Notes: generated by a model from the sequence alone, not told the origin. Shown: positions 30,600 to 39,942, counted from the first letter of the stretch. The stretch is 64,000 nt of DNA from Lysobacter avium (GCF_015209745.1 NZ_CP063657.1:2108001-2172000), one strand, 5' to 3'. A program made the numbers and translations.

Positions 30600-31550
30600 T
30601 CAACACGGACGCACGGGGCCGCCCAGCAGGGTTTCCAGCACCGCCATCCGCACCGCCACGCCGTTGCGGACCTGGCGCAGGACCAGCGATTGCGGCCCAT
30701 CGGCGACCTCGTCGGTGATCTCCACCCCGCGGTTGATCGGCCCGGGATGCATCACCACCGCATCCGGCGCCGCGTGTCGCAGGCGGCTGGCGGTGAGGCC
30801 GTAGTCGCGGTGATAGTCCTCCAGCGAGGACACCAGCCCTTCTTCCATCCGCTCACGCTGCAGGCGCAGCATCATCAGCGCATCCACGCCTTCCAGCGCG
30901 GCGTCCAGATCGTGGCTGACGGTGCACCCCGCCAGGGTGGCGTCAGCGGGCAACAGCGTCGGCGGCGCACACACGCGGATTTCCCCGGCGCCCAGCGTGC
31001 GCAGCGCGTGCAGGTCGGAGCGGGCGACGCGCGAATGCTTCACGTCGCCGACGATCAGCACCTTGAGGCGGCTGAAGTCGGCCCCCTTGGCCTGGCGCAG
31101 GGTCAGCATGTCGAGCAGTCCCTGGGTGGGGTGATCGCTGCGGCCGTCGCCCGCATTGACCAGTGCGGTGCCCGGTCCCGCGGCGGCGGCCAAGGCGGCC
31201 ACGCTGCCATCCTCGTTGTCGCGCACGATGAACCCGCGCACGCCCATCGCCTCGATGGTGCGCAGGGTGTCGCGCGCGGTTTCGCCCTTGCGGGTGGACG
31301 AGGTGGAGACATCGAAGTTGAGCACGTCCGCCCCGAGCCGCTGTGCGGCCAGCTGGAAGCTCAGGCGGGTGCGGGTGGATGCTTCGAAGAACAGTGTGCA
31401 GATCGCGATCCCGGCCAGCGCGGCGCGGTCACCCTCGCCGTCGACAAGGCACTGCGCACGATCCAGCAAAGCGATCAGTTGTGCGCGCGGCAGGTGTTCC
31501 AGGCTGAGCAGGTGGCGCAGAGGCTCGAGCACTTCGTTTGCTGTGTTCAT
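30600..31550 (-). CDS. pyrB: Aspartate carbamoyltransferase catalytic subunit
   Basis: A 316-residue enzyme for the committed step of pyrimidine synthesis (carbamoyl phosphate + aspartate to carbamoyl aspartate). The carbamoyl-phosphate loop FFEASTRTRLSFQLAAQRLG, the STSSTRKGET loop, NAGDGRSDHPTQGLLDMLTL and MHPGPINRGVE are all present. No pyrI regulatory gene or pyrC-like pseudo-subunit is adjacent. It is last in the yqgE-ruvX-pyrB operon and overlaps ruvX by 4 bp. Confidence 0.96.
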   Translation of the reverse strand: MNTANEVLEPLRHLLSLEHLPRAQLIALLDRAQCLVDGEGDRAALAGIAICTLFFEASTRTRLSFQLAAQRLGADVLNFDVSTSSTRKGETARDTLRTIEAMGVRGFIVRDNEDGSVAALAAAAGPGTALVNAGDGRSDHPTQGLLDMLTLRQAKGADFSRLKVLIVGDVKHSRVARSDLHALRTLGAGEIRVCAPPTLLPADATLAGCTVSHDLDAALEGVDALMMLRLQRERMEEGLVSSLEDYHRDYGLTASRLRHAAPDAVVMHPGPINRGVEITDEVADGPQSLVLRQVRNGVAVRMAVLETLLGGPVRPC

Positions 31551-32116
31551 GCGGTCTTTCCGGGGTCTGTCGTGGCGGTGCCGGACGCGGTTGGGGGATC
31601 GTCGCCGGTCGGCACGACCGCGCGGATGTCGATGGCATCGCCGGGCGCGCCCATCCAGCGATCCACGATCACCGCCGCCGCCATGGCGTCCAGGGCCACG
31701 GCATCGCGACGGCGTCTCTGGCCCTGCGCGCGCGCGCGGGCAAAACGCTGCGCCGCTTCCATCGAGCTGGACCGCTCGTCCACCAGCAGCACCTGCCGGC
31801 GGTAGCGGGACTGCAATTGCCGGGCGAACCCGTGCGCCCGCTCACGAGCGGGCTGGCTGCCGCCATCCAGGGTCAGCGGATCGCCGACGATGAACCCATC
31901 GGGCCGCCATTCGCGATACAGACGGTCGACTGCCGCCCAGTCCGGGCCGGCGGCGTGCACGTCGACCACCGCCAACGCGCGCGCCTGCCCTGCCAGCGGC
32001 GTGCCCAGCGCAACACCGATGCGCCGCGAGCCGACGTCGAAACCCAGCACGCTGCCGTCGCCGCGGATCGCCGGCAGGGCGTCAGCGGGAGATTCCGCCT
32101 CATCGCTCCCGCTCAT
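31547..32116 (-). CDS. ruvX: Putative pre-16S rRNA nuclease / Holliday junction resolvase-like YqgF
   Basis: A 189-residue RNase H-fold protein of the YqgF/RuvX family, implicated in 16S rRNA 5'-end maturation. The catalytic Asp is in [15 protein letters not shown], followed by [12 protein letters not shown], the conserved [13 protein letters not shown], and a closing Asp in [14 protein letters not shown]. The last 30 residues or so are a disordered extension beyond the usual length of about 140-150. It overlaps both neighbours by 4 bp. Confidence 0.88.
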   Translation of the reverse strand: MSGSDEAESPADALPAIRGDGSVLGFDVGSRRIGVALGTPLAGQARALAVVDVHAAGPDWAAVDRLYREWRPDGFIVGDPLTLDGGSQPARERAHGFARQLQSRYRRQVLLVDERSSSMEAAQRFARARAQGQRRRRDAVALDAMAAAVIVDRWMGAPGDAIDIRAVVPTGDDPPTASGTATTDPGKTA

Positions 32117-32679
32117 GCGCGGCCGGAATAGCCAGCCAAGTGGGCGAAGTCCACGCCGATGCGCCCGGCGGCGGCCTCCCAGCGCGCTTCCAGCGGCACG
32201 TCGAAGAGCAGCTCCGCGTCTGCCGGTGCGGTCAGCCAGTCGTTGTCGGTCAACTCCTGCTCCAGCTGGCCGGCGCCCCAGCCCGCACAGCCCAGCGCGA
32301 CCACGGCATTGGCCGGGCCCTCGCCGCTGGCCATGGCTTCGAGGATGTCGCGCGAGGTGGTGAGCGAGAGTTCATCGGTGATGGTCAGGGTAGAGTCCCA
32401 GCGGTTGCCGCCGTCGTGGAGGACGAAGCCACGCTCCGGATGGACCGGACCGCCGGCCAGGACCACCCGCGCGCGCAGCGCATCACTGCCGCCGTCGATG
32501 CTCATCTGGCCGAGGACTTCGCCCAGCGTGTACTCCGAGGCGCGGTTCACCACGATGCCCATGGCACCGTCCTCGTCGTGCTGGCAGATCAGCGCGACCG
32601 AGCGTGCGAACGCGCCCTCCTCAAGCGCCGGCAGGGCGATCAACAATTGATTGGCAAGGGGTGTGGGGCCAGAATCCAT
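32113..32679 (-). CDS. YqgE/AlgH family protein (DUF179)
   Basis: A 188-residue member of the UPF0301/AlgH family. Typical sequence: [57 protein letters not shown] and [18 protein letters not shown]. Molecular function is unresolved; AlgH was linked to alginate control in Pseudomonas. yqgE-yqgF adjacency is widely conserved. Its start codon lies only 2 nt from that of the divergent tag gene. Confidence 0.9.
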   Translation of the reverse strand: MDSGPTPLANQLLIALPALEEGAFARSVALICQHDEDGAMGIVVNRASEYTLGEVLGQMSIDGGSDALRARVVLAGGPVHPERGFVLHDGGNRWDSTLTITDELSLTTSRDILEAMASGEGPANAVVALGCAGWGAGQLEQELTDNDWLTAPADAELLFDVPLEARWEAAAGRIGVDFAHLAGYSGRA

Positions 32680-32681
32680 CC

Positions 32682-33299
32682 ATGCATTCTAGCCCGCAGC
32701 CCGTGCCTGCCGCGTCATCCGGCTACTGCGACAGCGCACCGGGTCATCCGCTGCACGGCCCCTACCACGACGATGAATACGGCTTTCCCCAGCGCGACGA
32801 AGCCGTCCTGTTCGAGCGGCTGGTGCTTGAAATCAACCAGGCCGGCCTGAGCTGGCTGACCATCCTGCGCAAGCGCGAGGCCTTCCAGCAGGCTTACGGC
32901 GGCTTTGAGGTCGACCGCGTCGCAGCCTATGGCGACGCCGACCGCGACCGCCTGCTGGGTGACGCGGCGATCATCCGCAACCGGCTGAAGATCAACGCGG
33001 CAATCCACAACGCGCAGGTGATCAAGGACCTGCGCGCGAGCCACGGCGGCTTCGCCCACTGGCTGGATGCGCATTTGACGGACGGAGAGCACCGCCGGGA
33101 CAAGGCCGGGTGGGTAAAACTGTTTCGCCAGACGTTCCGCTTCACGGGGCCGGAGATCACCGGCGAGTTCCTGATGAGCCTGGGCTACCTGCCGGGCGCG
33201 CATCGCAGCGACTGCCCGGTTCACGCGCGCACGGTGGCGGCCGGCGCGCCATGGGCAAAAGAACTCTTGTGCACGCCTCGTTCCGGTTCGGGCTCATAG
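32682..33299 (+). CDS. tag: DNA-3-methyladenine glycosylase I
   Basis: A 205-residue base-excision repair enzyme that removes 3-methyladenine. Family features are [68 protein letters not shown], and the zinc-binding end HRSDCPVH. The N-terminal Cys and the HxxxC pair that form the Tag zinc site are kept. The frame stays open upstream, but residues before the ATG at 32682 lack family character. A CAGAAT box lies 6 nt before that ATG. Confidence 0.93.
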   Translation: MHSSPQPVPAASSGYCDSAPGHPLHGPYHDDEYGFPQRDEAVLFERLVLEINQAGLSWLTILRKREAFQQAYGGFEVDRVAAYGDADRDRLLGDAAIIRNRLKINAAIHNAQVIKDLRASHGGFAHWLDAHLTDGEHRRDKAGWVKLFRQTFRFTGPEITGEFLMSLGYLPGAHRSDCPVHARTVAAGAPWAKELLCTPRSGSGS

Positions 33300-33335
33300 A
33301 CTGCCGCGCAATCCTCCCGCGTGAGTAGTCAGCCC

Positions 33336-34163
33336 ATGAAATTCCATCTGCTTCTCCTGCCGCTTGCCCTTGCCGCATGTACCGCCGAACGACCGGCGAC
33401 TCCCGCGACCGACACGCCCGTCCCGGCCGCCGCACAGAAAACGCCTGCGGCCGCATCGATGGCTGTCGACGATACGACCCTGTCGCGCTACCACTGGCGC
33501 CTGGCCGAAGCCAGCGACGCCGGTGGCGCCCATATCGATGCCTTGTTTGCCCGCGACGTCAAACCCGTGCAACTGGACTTCGCCGATAACCGGCTGTCCA
33601 TCAGCAACACCTGCAACCTGATGAACGGCGGCTACCGGCTGGACGATGAAAAGCTGAAGATCGACTCGCTGCAGCAGACCTTGATGGCTTGCGCCGATCC
33701 CAAGCTGGCCGAACTGGATCGCGCCATCGGCAGCCGATTGGAAGGCAATCCCCGCATCCGCCTCACCGGCAGCGAGGAATCCCCGCGTCTGCAAGTGACC
33801 ACCGATGCCGGCGACAAACTCGTCTTTGCGGGCGAGCCCACCGCCGCGTCGCGCTACGGCAGCGAAGGCGCGCAGGTGTTCATGGAGGTCGCCGCGCAGA
33901 CGGTCCCGTGCAGCCACCCGCTGATTGCGGACAAGCAGTGCCTGCAGGTGCGCGAGCGGACCTACCGCGATGACGGCACGGTCGCCGGCGAGCCTGGCGA
34001 ATGGGAGCCGCTGTATCAGGAGATCGAGGGTTACACCCACGAGGCGGGCGTGCGCAACGTACTGCGCCTGAAGCGCTACAAAGTCGCCAATCCGCCGGCG
34101 GATGGCTCCTCGGTCGCCTACGTGCTGGACATGGTGGTCGAATCGGAGCAGGTCGCTCCCTGA
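33336..34163 (+). CDS. META and DUF4377 domain lipoprotein
   Basis: A 275-residue lipoprotein: signal MKFHLLLLPLALAACTAE with lipobox LAAC. The first domain (WRLAEASDAGG, LDFADNRLSISNTCNLMNGG, SLQQTLMACADP) is a META/HslJ domain. The second (QVFMEVAAQTVPCSHPLIAD, KQCLQVRERTYRDDG, WEPLYQEIEGYTHEAGVRNV) matches DUF4377. HslJ is associated with heat shock and antibiotic tolerance, but the role here is unknown. It is followed by a strong terminator. Confidence 0.85.
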   Translation: MKFHLLLLPLALAACTAERPATPATDTPVPAAAQKTPAAASMAVDDTTLSRYHWRLAEASDAGGAHIDALFARDVKPVQLDFADNRLSISNTCNLMNGGYRLDDEKLKIDSLQQTLMACADPKLAELDRAIGSRLEGNPRIRLTGSEESPRLQVTTDAGDKLVFAGEPTAASRYGSEGAQVFMEVAAQTVPCSHPLIADKQCLQVRERTYRDDGTVAGEPGEWEPLYQEIEGYTHEAGVRNVLRLKRYKVANPPADGSSVAYVLDMVVESEQVAP

Positions 34164-34185
34164 CCTCAACGCCTCACGGATAACG

Positions 34186-34216
34186 AAAAACAGCCGGGAT
34201 TTGCCCGGCTGTTTTT
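34186..34216. terminator. Bidirectional intrinsic terminator
   Basis: Stem CAGCCGGG/CCCGGCTG (34191-34198 with 34204-34211) extended by AAAAA/TTTTT, 5-nt loop. It serves the META lipoprotein gene on the plus strand and pilU on the minus strand. Confidence 0.92.
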
Positions 34217-34266
34217 GTTTAGATGCCCAGACCCGACGTGTGCCCAGCGCACGTCGGTGAGTCAGG

Positions 34267-35421
34267 CTAGTCGCGGATCTCGGCCACTTCCACGCCGTCC
34301 ATGCCCGCGGCGAGGGTCTGCGCATTGCCGCCCTGGGCGAGCTTGATGCGCAGGCGCACCTCGTTCTGCGAGTCGGCGTAGCGCAGTGCGTCCTCGTAGC
34401 TGATCTCGCCGGCCTGGTACAGCTCGAAAAGTGCCTGGTCGAAGGTCTTCATGCCCAACTGGGTGGACTCCTTCATCACTTCCTTGAGCTTGTGGATCTC
34501 GCCGTCGCGGATGTAGTCCTGCACCAGCGGCGTGCCCAGCAGGATTTCCATCGCCACCCGGCGCGCCTTGCCGTCCGGGGTGGGAACCAGTTGCTGGGCC
34601 ACCACGCCCTTGAGGTTCAGCGACAGGTCCATCAGCAACTGGTTGCGCCGGTCCTCGGGGAAGAAGTTGATCATCCGGTCCATCGCCTGGTTGGCGTTGT
34701 TGGCGTGCAGCGTGCACAGCACCAGGTGGCCGGTCTCGGCGAAGGCGATCGCGTGGTCCATGCCCTCGCGGGTGCGCACCTCGCCGATCATGATCACGTC
34801 GGGCGCCTGGCGCAGCGTGTTCTTCAGCGCGTTCTCCCAGCTGTCGGTATCGATGCCGACCTCACGCTGGGTAATGATGCAACCCTCGTGCTTGTGCACG
34901 AACTCGATCGGATCCTCGATGGTGATGATGTGGCCGGTCGAGTTCTGGTTGCGGTAGCCGATCATCGCCGCCAGCGAGGTCGACTTGCCGGTGCCGGTGG
35001 CGCCGACGAACAGGATGATCCCGCGCTTGGTCATCGCCAGCGTCTTGAGCACCTGCGGCAGGCCCAGCTCGTCGATGGTCGGGATCCTGGTCTCGATCCG
35101 GCGCAGCACCATGCCGACCTGGTTGCGCTGGTAGAAACAGCTGACGCGGAAGCGGCCGACATTGGCCAGCCCGATCGCGAAGTTCGCCTCGTGTGTCTTC
35201 TCGAACTCCTCTCGCTGCGAGGGATTCATCACGTTGAGCACCAGGTCGCGGCTTTGCTGCGGCGTCAACGGGCTCTTGGTGATCGGCTGCAGCACGCCGT
35301 TGACCTTCATCGACGGCGGCATGCCGGCGGTGATGAACAGATCGGAGGCCTTCTGGTGCGCCATCAGCTTGAGGAACGACGTGAAGTCGATCGTCTCGTT
35401 CGTGCTCTGGGTCGTGTTCAT
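34267..35421 (-). CDS. pilU: Type IV pilus retraction accessory ATPase PilU
   Basis: A 384-residue hexameric secretion-type ATPase paralogous to PilT. It works with PilT in pilus retraction under load. Motifs: Walker A VGATGTGKSTSLAAMIGYRN, the Asp box HIITIEDPIEFVH, Walker B APDVIMIGEVRT and the His box FAETGHLVLCTLHANN. The longer C-terminal region (VRLRIKLAQGG) and order next to pilT fit PilU. It begins 58 nt after the pilT stop and is probably co-transcribed. Confidence 0.94.
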   Translation of the reverse strand: MNTTQSTNETIDFTSFLKLMAHQKASDLFITAGMPPSMKVNGVLQPITKSPLTPQQSRDLVLNVMNPSQREEFEKTHEANFAIGLANVGRFRVSCFYQRNQVGMVLRRIETRIPTIDELGLPQVLKTLAMTKRGIILFVGATGTGKSTSLAAMIGYRNQNSTGHIITIEDPIEFVHKHEGCIITQREVGIDTDSWENALKNTLRQAPDVIMIGEVRTREGMDHAIAFAETGHLVLCTLHANNANQAMDRMINFFPEDRRNQLLMDLSLNLKGVVAQQLVPTPDGKARRVAMEILLGTPLVQDYIRDGEIHKLKEVMKESTQLGMKTFDQALFELYQAGEISYEDALRYADSQNEVRLRIKLAQGGNAQTLAAGMDGVEVAEIRD

Positions 35422-35479
35422 TGCGATTTCCCCCGTCCGCAGGCACCCGGCCTGGCGGCGCGTTCAGTGGATCGGCCGG

Positions 35480-36517
35480 TCAATCGAACAGCCGCTTGTC
35501 CTTGGCGTATTCGCGCGCCTGCGGGCGCAGGATCAGCCCGCGTTTCACCAGATCCTGGAGGTGCTGGTCCAGGGTCATCATGCCGCTGTTCTGGCCGGTC
35601 TGGATGGCCGAATACATCTGCGCGACCTTGTCCTCGCGGATCAGGTTCCGGATCGCCGGCGTGCCGACCATGATCTCCCACGCCGCGGTGCGGCCACCGC
35701 CGACCTTCTTCAGCAGCGCCTGGCTGATCACCGCGCGCAGCGACTCGGACAGCATCGAGCGCACCATCGGCTTCTCGCCCGCCGGGAACACATCGATGAT
35801 TCGGTCGATGGTCTTGGCCGCCGAGCTGGTATGCACGGTGGCGAACACCAGATGGCCGGTTTCCGCGGCGGTCAACGCCAGGCGGATGGTTTCCAGATCG
35901 CGCAGCTCACCCACCAGGATGTAGTCGGGATCCTCACGCAGCGCCGAGCGCAGCGCCTCGTTGAAGCCGTGCGTGTCGCGGTGGACCTCGCGCTGGTTGA
36001 TCAGGCATTTCTGCGAGGTGTGCACGAACTCGATCGGGTCCTCCACCGACAGGATGTGCCCGTACTCGGTCTTGTTGATGTGGTCGATCATCGCCGCCAG
36101 CGTGGTCGACTTGCCCGAGCCGGTCGGCCCGGTCACCAGGATCAGACCCTGCGGCTGGTCGATCAGGTCCTTGAAGATCCGCGGCGTGGCCAGGTCCTCA
36201 AGCGTCAGCACCTCGGAGGGAATGGTGCGGAACACCGCGCCGGCGCCGCGGTTCTGGTTGAACGCGTTGACGCGGAAGCGGGCCAGGCCGGGGATCTCGA
36301 ACGAGAAGTCGGTTTCCAGGAACTCTTCAAAATCGCGGCGCTGCTTGTCCGACATGATGTCGTACACCAGCGCGTGGACCGTCTTGTGGTCCAGTGCCGG
36401 GATGTTGATCCGGCGGACATCGCCGTCCACGCGGATCATCGGCGGCATGCCGGCCGACAGATGCAGATCGGATGCCTTGTTCTTGACTGAAAACGCCAGC
36501 AGCTCGGCAATATCCAT
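35480..36517 (-). CDS. pilT: Type IV pilus retraction ATPase PilT
   Basis: A 345-residue motor that depolymerises the pilus for twitching motility and DNA uptake. Visible are the PAS-like N-terminus (LAFSVKNKASDLHLSAGMPP), Walker A VTGPTGSGKSTTLAAMIDHI, the Asp box HILSVEDPIEFVH, Walker B EDPDYILVGELRD, the His box AETGHLVFATVHTSSAAKTI, and the conserved AIRNLIRE near the C-terminus. AGGGGA precedes the ATG by 6 nt. Confidence 0.97.
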   Translation of the reverse strand: MDIAELLAFSVKNKASDLHLSAGMPPMIRVDGDVRRINIPALDHKTVHALVYDIMSDKQRRDFEEFLETDFSFEIPGLARFRVNAFNQNRGAGAVFRTIPSEVLTLEDLATPRIFKDLIDQPQGLILVTGPTGSGKSTTLAAMIDHINKTEYGHILSVEDPIEFVHTSQKCLINQREVHRDTHGFNEALRSALREDPDYILVGELRDLETIRLALTAAETGHLVFATVHTSSAAKTIDRIIDVFPAGEKPMVRSMLSESLRAVISQALLKKVGGGRTAAWEIMVGTPAIRNLIREDKVAQMYSAIQTGQNSGMMTLDQHLQDLVKRGLILRPQAREYAKDKRLFD

Positions 36518-36831
36518 ACATGTTCCCCTGAACCGCGGATTTGAACCGTTGATTTCGGAAATCCGCGCCCCGCTCCGCCCGCAGCCGCCGACGGCACGCA
36601 GGCAAATGGTGATACGGATGGCCCCAGCCCGGAGTATAGCCCCGGACCGGTGCCGTCAATCCAGTACCCGATCACAGCCTTCGTCGTCCGCTGCGGGAGC
36701 ACCTGGCGCGCCCCTGCGGTCGCGCTTCGCATCCGCATCGCCTCCGCGGGAGGCAGGCAATGGCGCAGGCTCTTACACTGGTCGATCCCGATGCCCTGGC
36801 AGGCAACCACCGCAAACCACAGGCAGGTTCC
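36518..36831. other. Intergenic region between divergent pilT and proC
   Basis: 314 nt without a convincing gene. The half next to pilT holds the pilT leader and promoter. The half next to proC has a short open frame continuous with proC (from 36760) but no family-like residues. I see no tRNA, hairpin terminator or repeat. Confidence 0.6.
36633..36659 (-). promoter_or_regulatory. Candidate sigma-70 promoter of pilT
   Basis: On the minus strand a TTGACG -35 (36654-36659) and a TATACT -10 (36633-36638) with a 15-nt spacer, about 110 nt before the pilT ATG. The -10 is near consensus; the spacer is short. Confidence 0.5.
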
Positions 36832-37683
36832 ATGACTGATACAAGCCCCTCGACATCCCCAACCACCCCAATCGTCGCCTTCATAGGTGGCGGCAACATG
36901 GCGCGCAGCCTGATCGGCGGCATGATCGCGCGCGGCGCCGACCCGTCCCGCGTCCGCGTCGCCGATCCGGTGGCCGCCGTGCGCGAGGCGTTGTTCGCCG
37001 ACTTCGGCGTGCAGGTCTTCCCCAGCGCCACCGAGGCGGTCGACCAGGCCAGCGTGTGGGTGCTGGCGGTGAAGCCGCAGGTAATGCGCGCCGTGTGCGC
37101 CGAGGTGGTGGACATTGCGCACAGCGCCCGGCCGCTGGCGGTCTCCATCGCCGCCGGGCTGTCCAGCACGCAGCTCTCGGCGTGGCTGGGCGGGGATGCG
37201 GCGGTGATCCGGGCGATGCCCAACACGCCCTCGCTGATCGGCGCAGGCATGACCGGGCTGTTCGCCAACGCGCAGGTCGACCCGACCCAGCGCGGTCAGG
37301 CCGAGCGCCTGTTGGACGCGGTCGGGCCGACGGTATGGATCGAGGACGAGGCGCAGATGGACGCGGTGACGGCGGTATCGGGCAGTGGTCCGGCCTACGT
37401 GTTCCTGTTCGCCGAAGCGCTGCAGGCGGCCGGCGTCCGCCAGGGCCTGTCGGCGGAGACCGCGCGCCTTCTGGCCAACCAGACCCTGTTGGGCGCGAGC
37501 CGGATGTTGACCGAGCGCGACGAGGCCGCCGCGGACTTGCGCCGCAACGTGACCTCGCCGGGCGGGACGACGCACGCGGCGGTGGAGACGTTCGAGAAAG
37601 GTGGCCTGCGCGAGCTGGTCGATCGCGCCGTGGCCGCTGCCGCCGCGCGTGGCCGCGAACTGTCCGCCGCCAACGATGACTGA
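36832..37683 (+). CDS. proC: Pyrroline-5-carboxylate reductase
   Basis: A 283-residue NAD(P)H enzyme for the last step of proline synthesis. The Rossmann start is VAFIGGGNMARSLIGGMIAR, then VLAVKPQVM, IRAMPNTPSLIGAGMTGLF, AVSGSGPAYVFLFAEALQ and the signature DLRRNVTSPGGTTHAAVETF. The ATG at 36832 fits the family; upstream in-frame codons are not conserved. In many gammaproteobacteria the PLP-homeostasis gene yggS lies between pilT and proC, but it is absent here. Confidence 0.95.
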   Translation: MTDTSPSTSPTTPIVAFIGGGNMARSLIGGMIARGADPSRVRVADPVAAVREALFADFGVQVFPSATEAVDQASVWVLAVKPQVMRAVCAEVVDIAHSARPLAVSIAAGLSSTQLSAWLGGDAAVIRAMPNTPSLIGAGMTGLFANAQVDPTQRGQAERLLDAVGPTVWIEDEAQMDAVTAVSGSGPAYVFLFAEALQAAGVRQGLSAETARLLANQTLLGASRMLTERDEAAADLRRNVTSPGGTTHAAVETFEKGGLRELVDRAVAAAAARGRELSAANDD

Positions 37684-37726
37684 CACCGCGCCGCGGTCCC
37701 GACATCCGCTTTGCAGGAGCACGACC

Positions 37727-38203
37727 TTGCGAACCTCCCTGTTTTTCATGGCGCTAGGCGTCGGCCTGCTAAGCGCGTGCAGCGGTGAACCGGCCGCGCC
37801 GGTCCCGGCAGCGACGCTGGCCGACTCGCAGGACACCGTCGTCACCATCGGCGACGTGACCGCGCGGGCGACGGTGATGCCGACCGCGATGCTGGGCAGC
37901 CTGGTTGCCGAGAAGTACGGCATCCGCCGCGCCGACGACCAGATCATGCTGCTGGTCGGCCTGCGTCGCGGCGAGGGCAGCGCGGAGGTTTCGGTGCCCG
38001 CGAACGTGGTGGCGACGGTCAGCGACCTGCGCGGCGGGCGTCGCCCCATCGAGTTGCGCGAGCTGAGCAGCGGCGAGCTGATGGACTACGTGGGCACTGT
38101 GCAGGTAAGCCTGCCGGACACCTTGAAGTTCGAGATCGACATCACCCTGGAGGACGGCGCGCGCAAGACCATGCAGTTCACCCGTGAGTTCCAGCCCCAG
38201 TGA
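37727..38203 (+). CDS. DUF4426-family lipoprotein (TTG start)
   Basis: A 158-residue protein. The preferred TTG start has AGGAG 7 nt upstream and gives a compact lipoprotein signal, RTSLFFMALGVGLLSACSGE. An ATG at 37676 overlapping the proC stop is the alternative and would add 17 residues. The mature part (VVTIGDVTARATVMPTAML, VAEKYGIRRADDQIMLLVGL, ARKTMQFTREFQP) resembles DUF4426, periplasmic proteins that follow proC in many gammaproteobacteria. Function is unknown. Confidence 0.78.
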   Translation: MRTSLFFMALGVGLLSACSGEPAAPVPAATLADSQDTVVTIGDVTARATVMPTAMLGSLVAEKYGIRRADDQIMLLVGLRRGEGSAEVSVPANVVATVSDLRGGRRPIELRELSSGELMDYVGTVQVSLPDTLKFEIDITLEDGARKTMQFTREFQPQ

Positions 38204-39009
38204 CCGCGCGCGCGATGGGCCCGCAGCGCATCGTCTGCATGACCGAGGAACCGACCGAGACGCTGTACCTGCTCGGCGAACAGGACCGGATCGTCGGCAT
38301 CAGCGGCTTCACCGTGCGCCCGCCGCGCGCGCGCCGCGAGAAGCCCAAGGTCAGCGCGTTCACCAGCGCGAAGATCGACCGCATCCTGGACCTCAAGCCG
38401 GACATGGTGCTCGGCTTCTCCGACATCCAGGCCGACATCGCCGCCGACCTGATCCGCGCCGGGGTGGAGGTCTGGATCAGCAATCACCGCAGCGTCGACG
38501 GAATCATCGACTACATCCGGCGACTGGGCGCGCTGGTGGGTGCGGCGGATCGCTCGGCGGAGCTGGCAGCGACCCTTGAGACGCGGCTGGAGGCCATCCG
38601 CAGACGCGCCTCGACGTTGCCACGCCGGCCGAAAGTCTATTTCGAGGAATGGGACGAGCCGCAGATCTCGGCGATCCAGTGGGTCTCCGAGCTGGTCAAC
38701 ATCGCCGGCGGCGACGACATCTTTCCCGAGCGCGCGGCGATGTCACTGGGCCGCGACCGCATCCTTGCCGACCCGCTGGAGGCGGCGCGGCACCAGCCCG
38801 ACATCATCATAGGCAGCTGGTGCGGCAAGAAGTTCCGCCCCGGGCACGTGGCCGCGCGTCCCGGCTGGGAGGATGTGCCGGCGGTGCGCAACAGCGAACT
38901 GCACGAGGTCAAATCGCCGCTGATCCTGCAGCCGGGACCGGCCGCGCTGACCGACGGCATCGATGCGCTGGAAGCGATCATTCAGGGCTGGGCGCAGCGG
39001 CAGGCCTGA
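38200..39009 (+). CDS. BtuF-like cobalamin/siderophore-binding fold protein without signal peptide
   Basis: A 269-residue protein of the periplasmic-binding fold with one long helix linker (PF01497 type): PQRIVCMTEEPTETLYLLGE, GISGFTVRPPRAR, KIDRILDLKPDMVLGFSDIQ, then PKVYFEEWDEP and DIIIGSWCGKKF. The usual secretion signal is missing, and the GTG start overlaps the upstream stop by 4 bp. Similar leaderless copies are, as I recall, annotated as cobalamin-binding proteins. It may bind a corrinoid or metal chelate in the cytoplasm; that is inference. Confidence 0.75.
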   Translation: MTARAMGPQRIVCMTEEPTETLYLLGEQDRIVGISGFTVRPPRARREKPKVSAFTSAKIDRILDLKPDMVLGFSDIQADIAADLIRAGVEVWISNHRSVDGIIDYIRRLGALVGAADRSAELAATLETRLEAIRRRASTLPRRPKVYFEEWDEPQISAIQWVSELVNIAGGDDIFPERAAMSLGRDRILADPLEAARHQPDIIIGSWCGKKFRPGHVAARPGWEDVPAVRNSELHEVKSPLILQPGPAALTDGIDALEAIIQGWAQRQA

Positions 39010-39075
39010 CAGGACTGCGCCAGACACCGCTCGCCACGTCGTCGACGTTGCACTGAGGGTGCCGCCGACGTTGCG

Positions 39076-39678
39076 TCAGGGGTACAGCATCCGCTTGCTC
39101 CAGTGGCCCGCCGGGTCGCATTCGTAGAGGCAACGCTCGTGCAGGCGGAAGTTGCCGCCGTACCAGAACTCGATCGACATGGGCCGTACGCGAAGCCCGG
39201 TCCACCGTGGCGGACGCGGGACGTCGCGGCCGGCAAATTCCTGCTCGACCTGCGCCACGCGTTCGTGGAAGGTCTGCGGGTCGTCCAGCGTCTCCGACTG
39301 CAGCGACGCCCACGCGCCGATCTGGCTGCCGCGCGGGCGCGATGCAAAGTACGCATCGGCCTCCTCGTCGGCCACGATCGACACACCGCCCTCGACACGC
39401 ACCTGCACGCCGGCCTTGACCCGGGGCCAATGGAACAGCAGCGCAGCATAGGGGTTGTCCTGCAGTTCCCTGCCCTTGCGCCCGTCCAGATGCGTGTAGA
39501 ACACAAACCCGCGCTCGTCGTGCTGCTTCAACAGCACCATGCGGGTGGATGGCCGTGCGCCCAGGCTGGCGGTGGCCACGCTCATGGCAGTCGGGTCGGG
39601 CTCACCGGCCTGCCGCGCCTGTTCAAACAGCGCGGCAAAGGTGGCGTTGGCTTCAGACAACAGGTCGATGGCAGTCAT
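39076..39678 (-). CDS. pdxH: Pyridoxamine 5'-phosphate oxidase
   Basis: A 200-residue FMN enzyme that oxidises PNP and PMP to PLP. Family residues: [20 protein letters not shown] (FMN site), [56 protein letters not shown] and the C-terminal signature [18 protein letters not shown]. The ATG at 39678 is preferred to one 12 codons earlier; a CACAAT hexamer lies 6 nt before it. Confidence 0.94.
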   Translation of the reverse strand: MTAIDLLSEANATFAALFEQARQAGEPDPTAMSVATASLGARPSTRMVLLKQHDERGFVFYTHLDGRKGRELQDNPYAALLFHWPRVKAGVQVRVEGGVSIVADEEADAYFASRPRGSQIGAWASLQSETLDDPQTFHERVAQVEQEFAGRDVPRPPRWTGLRVRPMSIEFWYGGNFRLHERCLYECDPAGHWSKRMLYP

Positions 39679-39738
39679 GCGCCTATTGTGGGCCGGATGC
39701 GGCGCTGACCGCACCCGTCCTGAGTGGCAGGCGTCGCT

Positions 39739-39942
39739 TTACTGCACGATGAAGTTCACCTTCATGTTGACGCGCCACTCGTTGATGTTGCCGTTTTCGT
39801 CGGTCACGACCTTGACTTCGTTGACCCAGGCACCCTTGATGTTCTTGACCGATTCGGCGGCCTTCTTCAGACCACGCTGGACCGCGTCTTCCATGCTCTT
39901 TTCCGAGGCGGCGTTGAGTTCGATGACTTTTGCGACTGACAT
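39739..39942 (-). CDS. Dodecin (flavin-binding protein)
   Basis: A 67-residue protein, MSVAKVIELNAASEKSMEDA followed by VQRGLKKAAESVKNIKGAWV and INEWRVNMKVNFIV. This is the dodecin pattern. Such proteins form hollow dodecamers that store or buffer flavins (or CoA). The NEWRVNMKV strand carries the Trp that stacks on the isoalloxazine ring. AGGAGA lies 7 nt before the ATG. Confidence 0.92.
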   Translation of the reverse strand: MSVAKVIELNAASEKSMEDAVQRGLKKAAESVKNIKGAWVNEVKVVTDENGNINEWRVNMKVNFIVQ

